DNA from: Pararhizobium_B sp963760965
Lineage (GTDB): Bacteria; Pseudomonadota; Alphaproteobacteria; Rhizobiales; Rhizobiaceae
Direction of reading: 5' to 3'
NCBI GenBank assembly: GCA_963760965.1
Contig: CAVXEW010000009.1
Coordinates: 186,001-250,000 of the forward strand
Length of the DNA: 64,000 nt
The position numbers were made by a program, and so were the translations under genes. Each line of letters opens with the position of its first letter. Position 1 is the first letter of the stretch. Below, one piece after another: positions 1 to 7,861 of this stretch. A model generated the notes under the pieces. That model was given only the letters and a program-made list of their open reading frames with translations, was not told where the DNA came from and searched no databases.

Positions 1-846
1 GGCATCGGCATGGCGCTGGTCGGAACCTGCGCGTTCGGCGCCGTGGTCAGGCTCGGGGGCGGCAACATGCGGGCCGCGGTGGTCCTCACCGGCATCGCCC
101 TAGCCGCTCTGGCAACCCAGCATGGGCTCATAGCCACGCTGCGCGTGCCGCTCATCGACAACACCGCCCTAGACCTCGGCTTCGCCGGCGACCAGTCCAT
201 CGGCTCCATCGTCTCGGCACTTGCCGGCTTCGACCTCCGGCTGCCGGTCGCCGTTCTCGCGGCGGCAGCGCTGCTCTACTGGATCTTCGCCAGCAGCGAT
301 TTCCGCCGCGAGCACGGCCGCATATTGGCCGGCGTGGTGATCGGCCTCGCCATCGCCTTCGGCTGGTACGCGACCTGCGCGCTGCAGAAGACGTTCATGG
401 GCCCGGTCCAGGTGGAAGCGGGCTCGTTCGTCGCTCCGCTCGGAGACACCCTGCTGCAGATCATCACCTTTACCGGCGTGCTCCCCGACTACGGCGTCGG
501 AGTTGTCGTCGGGGTCTTCCTCGGCGCGGCGACGGCAGCCGTCGTCGCGGACGACATCCGCTGGGAGGCCTGTGACGACGCACGTGAGCTCGGGCGCCAC
601 CTGCTCGGCGCATTCCTGATGGGCGTTGGCGGCGTCTGCGCCATGGGCTGCACGGTCGGCCAGGGAATATCGGCCGCTTCCCTTCTAGCGGTATCGGCCC
701 CGATCGTCATGCTGTCGATCGCGTTCGGCGCCCGGATCGGACTGAGCATACTGCTCGAAGGTTCGCTCGCCGGCATGGCGATCGGCCTGCCGCGAGGGCT
801 TGCCGGCTCCGCTGCGACAAAGCCGCCGGACGGAAACGGGGCCTGA
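1..846 (+). CDS. YeeE/YedE-family sulfur-compound membrane transporter, 5'-truncated by window edge
   Basis: This is an inner-membrane protein of the YeeE/YedE (TsuA-like) family, whose characterised members import thiosulfate or related sulfur species. The reading frame is open from base 1, and the first residues (GIGMALVGTCAFGAVVRLGG) are already the conserved internal family motif, so the true start lies upstream and the ATG at 10 is not the start. A second copy of the family motif, MGVGGVCAMGCTVGQG, lies near the C-terminus and carries the conserved cysteines thought to relay the sulfur substrate. Several hydrophobic segments are visible. The substrate is inferred from the family only. 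The stop is followed directly by a perfect inverted repeat. The next gene converges from the other strand. A persulfide dioxygenase-like gene and a TSUP permease 28 kb away are other sulfur genes in the window. Confidence 0.85.
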   Translation, partial: GIGMALVGTCAFGAVVRLGGGNMRAAVVLTGIALAALATQHGLIATLRVPLIDNTALDLGFAGDQSIGSIVSALAGFDLRLPVAVLAAAALLYWIFASSDFRREHGRILAGVVIGLAIAFGWYATCALQKTFMGPVQVEAGSFVAPLGDTLLQIITFTGVLPDYGVGVVVGVFLGAATAAVVADDIRWEACDDARELGRHLLGAFLMGVGGVCAMGCTVGQGISAASLLAVSAPIVMLSIAFGARIGLSILLEGSLAGMAIGLPRGLAGSAATKPPDGNGA

Positions 847-870
847 AACTCGAGCCGGCGATCTCGAGTT
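847..870. terminator. inverted repeat between convergent genes, candidate terminator
   Basis: The arms AACTCGAG and CTCGAGTT (847-854 and 863-870) are a perfect 8-bp inverted repeat with an 8-base loop. It starts immediately after the YeeE stop codon and lies about 80 bp from the end of the convergent ackA. No T-run follows, so intrinsic termination is uncertain. Confidence 0.4.
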
Positions 871-947
871 CGACCTTCCACCCTTGCGGGGCTCGCCCCC
901 CCGGAAGGAAAGGCGGCCAGACGCCGCGCGAGGAGGCTCGGCAGCGC

Positions 948-2130
948 TCAGGACCGCAGCAGCCGCAGAGTATGCCGGGCAATCATCATTTCCTCGTCGG
1001 TCGGGACGACGCGCACCTCGACCTTGCTTCCCGCTCCGCTGACGATGGCCGAATTCTTGGCATTCGCCCCTGCGTCCAGGCTGACGCCGAGCCACCGCAG
1101 CCGCTCGCAGACCGCCGCACGTATCTGCGGGGCGTGCTCGCCGATGCCCGCCGTAAATACGAGGCCGTCGATCCCGCCCAGGGAACTTGCCAGCGCACCG
1201 ACTTCCCTCGCGATACGGAAGACGAAGAGCTCGACAGCCTCGCCAGCTCTTTCGTCCGGGCTCGAGAGCAAGGCCCGCATGTCGCTGTCGATCCCGCCGG
1301 AAACGCCAAGAAGCCCGGACCGGTGATACAGCATGTCCTCGACCGCTTCGACGCCGAGGCCCAGTTCCCGCTGCAGATAAATGACGACGCCGGGATCGAG
1401 GCTGCCGCAGCGCGTGCCCATCACCAGCCCGTCGAGCGCCGTGAAGCCCATCGTGGTATCGACGCTCCGGCCGCCCTTCATGGCGCAGAGAACTCGCGCC
1501 GTTGCCGAGGTGCGCCGCGATTACCCTGCCCCTCGACAGGGCCGGTGCAGCCGCATGCAGAACCTCGGCGATGTATTCGTAGGAAAGGCCATGGAAGCCG
1601 TAACGCCGGATTCCGGCCTCCTCCAGGTCTCGCGGCAGGGCAAAGCGCGTGGCAACCGTCGGCATTGTGTGGTGGAAAGCCGTATCGAAACATGCGACTT
1701 GCGGCATTTCCTTTCTCAACGCCGCAATTGCGGTCATCGGTGCAAGATTATGCGGCTCGTGCAGCGGCGCGATCGGCGTGAGCTTGCGGAGAACGTCGAG
1801 CAGTTCCGGCGTCACGCGCTCCGGACGGACGTGCTCCCTGCCCCCGTGTACGACACGATGTCCCACGGCGGCCAGTCGGTGCCCGCCGAGATGGTCTTCC
1901 GCCCAGCCGATCACCGCACCGAGCAGATCGTCGAAAGCCGGAGGCGACTGCCATCGCCTCTCTTCAATGGGCTTGCCCTCGCCGTCGCGGGCAATGAAAT
2001 GCGGCGAACCGCCGATCAATTCCACCGAGCCGCGCGAGACGACACGCAGCCTGTCCCTTTCCGCGACCTCGAAGAGCGCGAACTTGATGCTAGACGAACC
2101 TCCGTTCAGCGTCAGTATGGCGTCGGCCAT
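948..2130 (-). pseudogene. ackA: acetate kinase, disrupted by a single-base frameshift
   Basis: Acetate kinase interconverts acetyl phosphate and ADP with acetate and ATP in the cytosol. The first part (from MADAILTLNGGSSSIKFALF at 2130) carries the phosphate-binding NGGSSS motif, GHRVVHGG and FDTAFHHTMP, then reads in frame to AAHLGNGAS. The remaining domain continues in another frame from about 1490 (MKGGRSVDTTMGFTALDGL, GIGEHAPQIRA) to the stop at 948. Removing one base of the AA at 1491-1492 restores the family sequence GASLCAMKGGRS. The total of 1183 bases is 3x394+1, which fits one inserted base and an otherwise full-length enzyme of about 393 residues. AAAGG precedes the ATG. It is the last gene of a quinone reductase-phaC-ackA operon, 37 bp after phaC. 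The frameshift may be real or a sequencing error. The rest shows no decay. Confidence 0.88.
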
Positions 2131-2167
2131 GGGTCAGCCTTTCCCGGCGAAACCACAGGACCTGCCG

Positions 2168-3928
2168 TCACTGTTCATGGACGTAGCTTCCCGGCGCGTC
2201 CTCGAGCCCGGGGAAGCGTTCCGAGCCCGTCGCCGGCGGCTCCGTCCGCGCGTCCGAATGGCTGTCGAGCCATTCCACCCAGGCGGGCCACCATGATCCA
2301 TCCCGCAATTCCGCCTTCTCACGCCAGGCGTCCGGCCCTTCGTAGAGGGCGCCGGTGGGACGGCGGCCGATACGGTAATGGCGATGCGGATGGCCCGGCT
2401 CGCTGACGACGCCCGCATTGTGGCCGCCCGTGGTCAGAACGAAGGTCATGTCGGAATCGTTCAGCAGATGCAGCTTGTAGACGGACCGCCAGGGCGCGAT
2501 GTGATCGGTTTCCGTGCCGACGACGAAAAAGGGAAGCCTGATGTCGTTGAGCGCCACCGGCCGGCCTTCGACGGTGAAATGCCCCTCGGCGAGCGCATCG
2601 TCCAGGAACAGTTGCTGCAAATACTCCGCGTGCATGCGTGCAGGCATGCGCGTTCCGTCGGCGTTCCAGGCCATAAGGTCGCTCGGATGCTCTCTCTTGC
2701 CGATCAGGTAGGTCTTGACGATGCGCGACCAGATCAGGTCGTTCGAGCGCAGGAGCTGGAACGCGCCAGCCATCTGGCGACTGTCGAGATAGCCCTGGAC
2801 CCGCATGACGTCGCCCAGGAACGCGAGTTGGTCCTCGGTGATGAAGAGCTGCAGCTCGCCGGCCTCCGTGAAGTCGGTCTGGGCACAGAACAGCGTGACG
2901 CTCGCCAGCCGGTCGTCGCCGTCGCGGGCCATCGCCGAGGCGCCGATCGACAGCAGGGTCCCGCCGAGGCAATAGCCGCAGGCGTGAACCTTCGAGCCGC
3001 CGCAAATATCGCTCACCGCATCCAGCGCCGCCATCAGCCCCTTCTCGCGATAGTCGTCGAGGCTCGTGTTCCGCATCGAGGCGTCCGGGTTGCGCCAGGA
3101 GATTGCGAAGACAGTGTACCCCCTGCCGACAAGGTAGCGGATCAACGAGTTGTGGGGCGAAAGATCGAGGATGTAGTATTTCATGATCCACGCAGGCACG
3201 ATGAGAACCGGCTCCGGCGCAACCGTATCGGTCGCGGGTGCATACTGGATCAATTCGATGAGTTCGTTGCGGAATATCACCCTGCCGGGGGTCGCCGCGA
3301 GATCCCGTCCGACGCGAAACGCATTCTCGCCTGCGGGACGGCCGCTCACGGTTTCCTCGATGTCGGTCAGCATGTTGAACCAGCCCGACAGGAAGTTTTC
3401 CCCGCGCTTCTCGACCGTGGCGGCGATCACTTCCGGGTTGAGCCATGGCACGTTGGAGGGCGAGAAGGCATCTACTGCCTGGCGGACCGCGAAGGATACC
3501 AGCCGCTCGTCCGCAGCGCTGACGCCGGGCAGCCCCGTCGTCGTCTTTTCCCACCACTGCTCCGAGAGCAGAAACGCCTGGGCGAAAGCCTGGAAGGGAG
3601 GCTCTTGCCAGGCCGGGTCCCGGAAACGGTAGTCGGTACGCTTCGGCTCGATGGCGGCCTTGCCACTCGCGAGGACGCCGGCGAGCCGCCCCCACTGGCG
3701 CAGGGCCTCGACGCCCAGTTCGGCACGGTGGAAGGGCGCGTTCGCCATATGGGTGCCCCAGTCGAGCAACGCGCCGAATTGCCCAACGCCCGAAAGCCCG
3801 CCGGAAAGGCGGCCCTGCAGCGCATGAAGCACGGAGTCGAGCAGCCGAAGGTTCCCGGCGAGTTCGTCCGCCTCACGCCTGTCGTTCTCCTGCGGCAGCG
3901 GAGGACGCGGAAAGATCTCGGTGTTCAT
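2168..3928 (-). CDS. phaC: class I poly(3-hydroxyalkanoate) polymerase
   Basis: PHA synthase polymerises (R)-3-hydroxyacyl-CoA into polyhydroxybutyrate on granule surfaces. The 586-residue protein has the PhaC N-terminal domain (NAPFHRAELGVEALRQWG and PWLNPEVI, roughly residues 60-165) and an alpha/beta-hydrolase core. The modified lipase box GYCLGG places the catalytic cysteine at about residue 320. The later TDHIAPW and TGGHNAGV segments supply the Asp and His of the triad. The ATG at 3928 was chosen because the family begins there and AAGG lies about 10 bases upstream. An open frame continues 73 codons further upstream but looks non-conserved. It sits 130 bp downstream of a quinone reductase and 37 bp before ackA, in an operon behind a Fnr-type site at 4717. 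A phasin under the same kind of site lies at 34948-35331. Confidence 0.93.
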   Translation of the reverse strand: MNTEIFPRPPLPQENDRREADELAGNLRLLDSVLHALQGRLSGGLSGVGQFGALLDWGTHMANAPFHRAELGVEALRQWGRLAGVLASGKAAIEPKRTDYRFRDPAWQEPPFQAFAQAFLLSEQWWEKTTTGLPGVSAADERLVSFAVRQAVDAFSPSNVPWLNPEVIAATVEKRGENFLSGWFNMLTDIEETVSGRPAGENAFRVGRDLAATPGRVIFRNELIELIQYAPATDTVAPEPVLIVPAWIMKYYILDLSPHNSLIRYLVGRGYTVFAISWRNPDASMRNTSLDDYREKGLMAALDAVSDICGGSKVHACGYCLGGTLLSIGASAMARDGDDRLASVTLFCAQTDFTEAGELQLFITEDQLAFLGDVMRVQGYLDSRQMAGAFQLLRSNDLIWSRIVKTYLIGKREHPSDLMAWNADGTRMPARMHAEYLQQLFLDDALAEGHFTVEGRPVALNDIRLPFFVVGTETDHIAPWRSVYKLHLLNDSDMTFVLTTGGHNAGVVSEPGHPHRHYRIGRRPTGALYEGPDAWREKAELRDGSWWPAWVEWLDSHSDARTEPPATGSERFPGLEDAPGSYVHEQ

Positions 3929-4058
3929 GCTCTTGCCTTTTCTTTCCTCTGACCCCGATACCCATGGCTGACGGCGGGGACTGACGCAATGCGGGAAAGC
4001 AGCACCGGGCCGGCAAGGGCGCCTCCGCACGCTCGCTTCCCTGCCGGACAGCACCTCA

Positions 4059-4649
4059 TCAAGCCGCCCGGGCCCCGAAGTGCCGCATCCTGTCGAGCCA
4101 GGCCTGGCGGTGCCGCCGGCCCTCGGCTTCCGCCGCACCGATGACACTCGTTCGTACCGGCCCGAAGCCTGTGAATTTGAGGATGTTCCGTCGTGTGGCG
4201 CTCAGGCCGTGGGACAAGTAGTAAAGCCGATACACGAAGGCGGGCATCCCCATCGTCACCACGATGCGCGCCGATTTGCCCTTCATCCTCCCCGCCCGCA
4301 ACGGGTTGCTGGCGGACTGGTCGAAGGCGAAGTCCGGCCGCAGGACCTGCTCCAGGAACGCCTTGAGAGCAGCCGGCATGGTCCCGAGCCACAGGGGATG
4401 GACGAGGACGAGATGATCTGCCCGCAGAAGCGCGTCCTGCGCAGGCTCCACGAATGCCGGTCGCTGGTCGCTCTCCCAGTCCGCGCGCGAGGCAATGAAC
4501 GGTATCTCATGCTCCGCGATGGAGAGCAGCTCGACCGAATGGCCGGCTTCCCGCGCGCCCTTGGCGTAGGCCTCCGCCAGCCCATGGCAGAGACGCTCCG
4601 GGGACGGATCGGGATGTCCCAGCAGAATCAATATTTTCCGTGACGTCAT
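4059..4649 (-). CDS. flavodoxin-fold NAD(P)H dehydrogenase (quinone) / NAD(P)H oxidoreductase
   Basis: This 196-residue protein belongs to the Flavodoxin_2 (NQO/MdaB/KefF-like) family of FMN or FAD two-electron reductases acting on quinones. The N-terminus KILILLGHPDPSPERLCHGL has the flavin-phosphate loop. HPLWLGTMPAALKAFLEQVL is the characteristic mid-protein signature (residues about 83-103), and VTMGMPAFVYR follows where the family contacts the flavin ring. It is the first gene of a minus-strand operon continuing into phaC and ackA, and it is divergent from hemN. A Fnr-type palindrome is centred about 75 bp upstream of the ATG. The physiological acceptor is unknown. A role in balancing NAD(P)H when PHB is made under low oxygen is only inferred from the operon. 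Confidence 0.85.
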   Translation of the reverse strand: MTSRKILILLGHPDPSPERLCHGLAEAYAKGAREAGHSVELLSIAEHEIPFIASRADWESDQRPAFVEPAQDALLRADHLVLVHPLWLGTMPAALKAFLEQVLRPDFAFDQSASNPLRAGRMKGKSARIVVTMGMPAFVYRLYYLSHGLSATRRNILKFTGFGPVRTSVIGAAEAEGRRHRQAWLDRMRHFGARAA

Positions 4650-4716
4650 CGCACCACTCTCTCAACTCCAGGCATCAACGGCGCGGCGCATTTTCGCCGG
4701 ATTGCCGACGCCGCCC

Positions 4717-4730
4717 TTGATTTCGGTCAA
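4717..4730. promoter_or_regulatory. Fnr/FixK-type box upstream of quinone reductase-phaC-ackA
   Basis: TTGATTTCGGTCAA matches TTGAY-N4-RTCAA completely. Its centre is about 75 bp upstream of the minus-strand ATG at 4649. With the usual -41.5 placement, transcription would start near 4682. Confidence 0.75.
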
Positions 4731-4778
4731 GACGCCGCGAAAGCCCTGCCGTTCGCGAAAGCCCGACGACCGCTGCGA

Positions 4779-4792
4779 TTGACACGGATCAA
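4779..4792. promoter_or_regulatory. Fnr/FixK-type box upstream of hemN
   Basis: TTGACACGGATCAA matches TTGAY-N4-RTCAA completely. Its centre is about 58 bp upstream of the hemN ATG, giving a predicted start near 4827 and a 17-base leader. It lies 48 bp from the divergent operon's own box. Confidence 0.78.
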
Positions 4793-4843
4793 CGACCGGC
4801 GGAGCCACTTGCGCAAAGCCGAACCGAGCAAGGAGAACGCAAG

Positions 4844-6190
4844 ATGAGCCAGACCACCGCCGCCCGCTTCGACGAGGCTGTCCCGCGGTACACCAGCTAT
4901 CCGACGGCGCCTCACTTCACCCCCGCCGTCGGTGCCGCCGAAGTCACCGACTGGCTGAAGAAGCTGCCGGCGGACGAAGCGGTGTCCATCTACGTTCACG
5001 TGCCCTTCTGCGATCGGCTCTGCTGGTTCTGCGCCTGCCACACGAAGCAGACGCTGCGATACGATCCGGTGGCGCGGTTCCTGCCGGGACTGCATGACGA
5101 GATCGCACTTGTCCGGGAGCACCTGCCGGGCCGGCTCGCGGTGCGCTCCCTGCATTTCGGCGGCGGTTCCCCGACCATGCTGCGCCCTGCCGACATGATC
5201 GCTCTGAAACGGAGCCTGGAAGAGGCCTTCGACTTCGGTCCGGAAACCGAGATCAGCGTCGAGGCAGACCCCAACGACATGGATGCGGAACGGTTCGACG
5301 CGCTCTGCGCCGTCGGCGTCACCCGGGCCAGCCTCGGCGTGCAGGACTTCGCTCCCGGGGTCCAGAAGGCGATCAACCGCGACCAGACCTTCGAGCAGAC
5401 CCGGGCGACCGTCGAAGGCTTTCGCGCCCGGGGCGTCAAGTCGATCAATCTCGACCTGCTCTACGGCCTCCCGCACCAGACACTCGAAAGCCTTGCCGAG
5501 ACCGTCCGGCTCGCCCTTTCCCTCGAGCCGGACCGGCTGGCTCTTTTCGGCTACGCCCACGTTCCCTGGTTCAAGACCCACCAGCGCATGATCGACGAGA
5601 ACGCCCTGCCGACGGGGCCGGAGCGCTTCGCCCAGTCGCAGCTCGCTGCGCGCGCATTCGTGGACGCCGGCTATGTCCCGATCGGCATAGACCACTTCGC
5701 GCGGCCCGGGGACTCGCTCGCCGCCGCGGCGAAAGGCGGCCGGCTTCACAGAAATTTCCAGGGCTATACCGACGACGCGTGCGAAACGCTCATCGGCTTC
5801 GGCCCGTCCGCGATAAGCCGGTTCCGCGAGGGCTATGCGCAAACGGTGCCGGCGACGGGAACATATCTCGCAATGGTGGGCAGGAAGGAACTGCCGGCGG
5901 TTCGCGGTCTCGCTCTGGGTACCGAAGATCATATCCGCGCGTGGCTCATCGAACGCCTCATGTGCGATTTCGCGATTTCGGAAGCCGATCTGGTCGAGCG
6001 GTTCGGGCCGTCGGGAAGCAGGATCCTTCACGGGGCGCTGCCCGGGATCGCCTCGCGCGGCTACAGGTTTGAGAAACAGGACGACGTTTGGCGTCTTGCC
6101 GAAGCCGACCGGCCGTTCGTGCGCCTCGTCGCGAGCGCATTCGACGAATACCTTCCACTGGACGCCGCCCGCCACTCCGCGGCGGTCTGA
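4844..6190 (+). CDS. hemN: oxygen-independent coproporphyrinogen III oxidase (radical SAM)
   Basis: HemN decarboxylates coproporphyrinogen III to protoporphyrinogen IX without oxygen, replacing HemF when oxygen is scarce. The 448-residue protein has the family N-terminal signature RYTSYPTAPHF. The radical-SAM cluster ligands follow at Cys56, Cys60 and Cys63 (FCDRLCWFC), then HFGGGSPTML, where the family binds SAM. The HemN C-terminal domain is present (GLALGTEDHIRAWLIERLMC). The RYTSYPT signature separates it from the haem-chaperone HemW. AAGGAG lies 8 bases before the ATG. A full-match Fnr-type box 58 bp upstream fits the well-known FixK/Fnr control of hemN in rhizobia. Stress genes follow on the same strand. 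Confidence 0.95.
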   Translation: MSQTTAARFDEAVPRYTSYPTAPHFTPAVGAAEVTDWLKKLPADEAVSIYVHVPFCDRLCWFCACHTKQTLRYDPVARFLPGLHDEIALVREHLPGRLAVRSLHFGGGSPTMLRPADMIALKRSLEEAFDFGPETEISVEADPNDMDAERFDALCAVGVTRASLGVQDFAPGVQKAINRDQTFEQTRATVEGFRARGVKSINLDLLYGLPHQTLESLAETVRLALSLEPDRLALFGYAHVPWFKTHQRMIDENALPTGPERFAQSQLAARAFVDAGYVPIGIDHFARPGDSLAAAAKGGRLHRNFQGYTDDACETLIGFGPSAISRFREGYAQTVPATGTYLAMVGRKELPAVRGLALGTEDHIRAWLIERLMCDFAISEADLVERFGPSGSRILHGALPGIASRGYRFEKQDDVWRLAEADRPFVRLVASAFDEYLPLDAARHSAAV

Positions 6191-6227
6191 AGCGCCTGCG
6201 GGCAGCGGAGGTGCAAAGCACTCTGAG

Positions 6228-6241
6228 TTGCGATGCGTCAA
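6228..6241. promoter_or_regulatory. degenerate Fnr/FixK-like box upstream of usp
   Basis: TTGCGATGCGTCAA keeps TTG and GTCAA but deviates at positions 4 and 5. Its centre is 71 bp upstream of the usp ATG, the same spacing as the full-match sites. This is a weak candidate. Confidence 0.3.
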
Positions 6242-6305
6242 TGCGGCTGCCTGACGAACGGGAGAACCTCGCGCGTCTCGAATACCGCAAGAAGGAGTGC
6301 CTGCC

Positions 6306-6836
6306 ATGTTCAAGAAGGTCCTGGTCGCAACCGACGGATCGCCGCACGCCGAAAAGGCCGTCGCGGTTGGAGCCGACATCGCCTCGAAATACGGGGCAGC
6401 CCTCTGCATCGTCCATGTGCTTCTCGGCGGCGAGCCTTCGGAAAGTCTGAAGCGCATGGCCGAGGTGGAACATCTTCTCGGCGAGGCGAAACAGCCGTCC
6501 CCTCCTCCGTCGCAAGGCCCCGAACTGGGGGCGGTCGGCTACCGGACGCGGACGGCCGAAGAGGAGGCGCGATCCTATCGCATCCTCAACGCGATCGGCG
6601 AGAAGGTCCTCGAATCATCGTGCGCGATCGCACGCGAGCACGGCATTCGCGATGCCTCGACGCGCATCGTCGACGGCGATCCGACAAAGGAAATTCTGAA
6701 GGCGGCCGAAGAGGAAAGCTCCGACCTTCTGGTCTGCGGCGCGCGCGGGCTTTCGGACCTTCGCGCACTGCTGCTTGGAAGCGTCTCGCACAAGCTTTCG
6801 CATCTCTCGCCGATGACCTGCATCACCGTGCGCTAG
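6306..6836 (+). CDS. universal stress protein, UspA family
   Basis: Cytosolic UspA-fold proteins bind ATP or AMP and accumulate in starvation, low oxygen and oxidative stress. The 176-residue protein begins FKKVLVATDGSPHAEKAV, the usual beta1-alpha1 segment. It ends with the nucleotide-binding G-x2-G-x9-G-S pattern in GARGLSDLRALLLGSVSHKL. It is about 30 residues longer than a minimal UspA. The extra length is a loop around residues 55-85 with several prolines (KQPSPPPSQGPEL). The ATG at 6306 was chosen over an in-frame GTG at 6297 because AAGGAG stands 8 bases before the ATG. It lies between hemN and the CBS-BON gene and may be partly co-transcribed with hemN. Confidence 0.9.
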   Translation: MFKKVLVATDGSPHAEKAVAVGADIASKYGAALCIVHVLLGGEPSESLKRMAEVEHLLGEAKQPSPPPSQGPELGAVGYRTRTAEEEARSYRILNAIGEKVLESSCAIAREHGIRDASTRIVDGDPTKEILKAAEEESSDLLVCGARGLSDLRALLLGSVSHKLSHLSPMTCITVR

Positions 6837-6954
6837 ACCTGCACCCTTGCTGCTGCGGCGGGCGGCCGGGTTTCGGCGCCCGTCCTCCGCCTTATTGCCC
6901 CCAACCCGAGCCGGCCCGGCAAGGCCGGCGACGCAAAGACAGAGAGAAAGCGAA

Positions 6955-7662
6955 ATGCTCGTCCAGGAAGTCATGACCATGCCGGTCATCACCATTCAGC
7001 CAACGGCATCCATCGGAGAGGCTGCCACGATCATGCTCGATCACGGCGTCAGCGGTCTTCCGGTCACGCAAACCGACGGCCGGCTGGTGGGAATCATCAG
7101 CGAGGGCGATTTTCTCCGTCGCGCGGAACTGAAGACGGACAGGGACAAGCCTTCCTGGTGGATGGAGTTCTTCATGGTCGCCGGCAAGGCGGCCGAAGAC
7201 TATGTCCGCACGCACAGCCGCTCCGTGCAGGACGTCATGTCTCCCGATGTCGTGACCGTTAGCCCCTCCACGCCGCTGGTGGACGCGGTCGGCCTCATGC
7301 AGAAGAAACACATAAAGCGCTTGCCGGTCGTCGAGGGCGACAAGCTCGTGGGACTGCTGTCCCGGGCAGATCTCATGCGGCTCATCGCGAAGACCTTCGC
7401 GAGCAAGCCCCTCGAGACCATCGTCGACGACGAGACAATCCGCCGGGCTGTGGCTGACGAACTCGCACGGCAGACGTGGAGCGGGAGGGGCCTGATACAC
7501 GTCGCGGTGCGTGACGGAATCGTCGACCTGACGGGCACCGTCTATGATGAAAGCACCCGCGCGGCCGCAAAGGTCGCCGCAGAAAACATCGCCGGCGTGA
7601 AGTCGGTCAACGACCGACTCGACTGGATCGAGCCGACATCGGGCATGATGATCCTCCCCTAG
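6955..7662 (+). CDS. CBS-pair and BON domain protein
   Basis: This 235-residue cytosolic protein has two CBS motifs forming one Bateman module: residues about 1-65 (VQEVMTMPVITIQPTASIGE ... LVGIISEGDFLRR) and 95-150 (VQDVMSPDVVTVSPSTPLVD ... LVGLLSRADLMRLIA). A C-terminal BON domain spans about 160-225 (IHVAVRDGIVDLTGTVYDES). Bateman modules usually sense adenosine nucleotides, and BON domains are linked to membrane or ligand association. The target is unknown. The ATG at 6955 follows a weak purine stretch. Upstream in-frame codons exist but are outside the CBS fold. It follows usp by 118 bp and precedes a proton ATPase. Confidence 0.88.
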   Translation: MLVQEVMTMPVITIQPTASIGEAATIMLDHGVSGLPVTQTDGRLVGIISEGDFLRRAELKTDRDKPSWWMEFFMVAGKAAEDYVRTHSRSVQDVMSPDVVTVSPSTPLVDAVGLMQKKHIKRLPVVEGDKLVGLLSRADLMRLIAKTFASKPLETIVDDETIRRAVADELARQTWSGRGLIHVAVRDGIVDLTGTVYDESTRAAAKVAAENIAGVKSVNDRLDWIEPTSGMMILP

Positions 7663-7701
7663 CCGCGCGATTTGTCGCAGCAGGCGGACGAGACCCTCGC
7701 G

Positions 7702-7715
7702 TTGAGGTGGATCAA
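7702..7715. promoter_or_regulatory. one-mismatch Fnr/FixK-like box upstream of the proton ATPase
   Basis: TTGAGGTGGATCAA matches 9 of the 10 defined positions (G instead of Y at position 5). Its centre is about 153 bp before the ATPase start, farther than for the other sites. Confidence 0.35.
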
Positions 7716-7861
7716 GGTCGTCGCCGGCTCCTGGCTTCATTTCGGGATTCGGGACGATCTTGCCCGCCCCCGCCCTTCTCCGCTGCTCTTTCCCTCGGAA
7801 GACGGCGGTTCGGGTTCCGGCACGGCAATTCCGACCGCAGACAACGCAAGGGATGCAGATC

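Noticed and set aside
685..1480. Continuation of the ackA N-terminal frame to 685, giving a 481-residue protein
   Set aside because: Beyond GNGAS the frame turns Arg-rich and loses the family sequence, while the true C-terminal half is in another frame. It is a frameshift read-through, not a longer protein.
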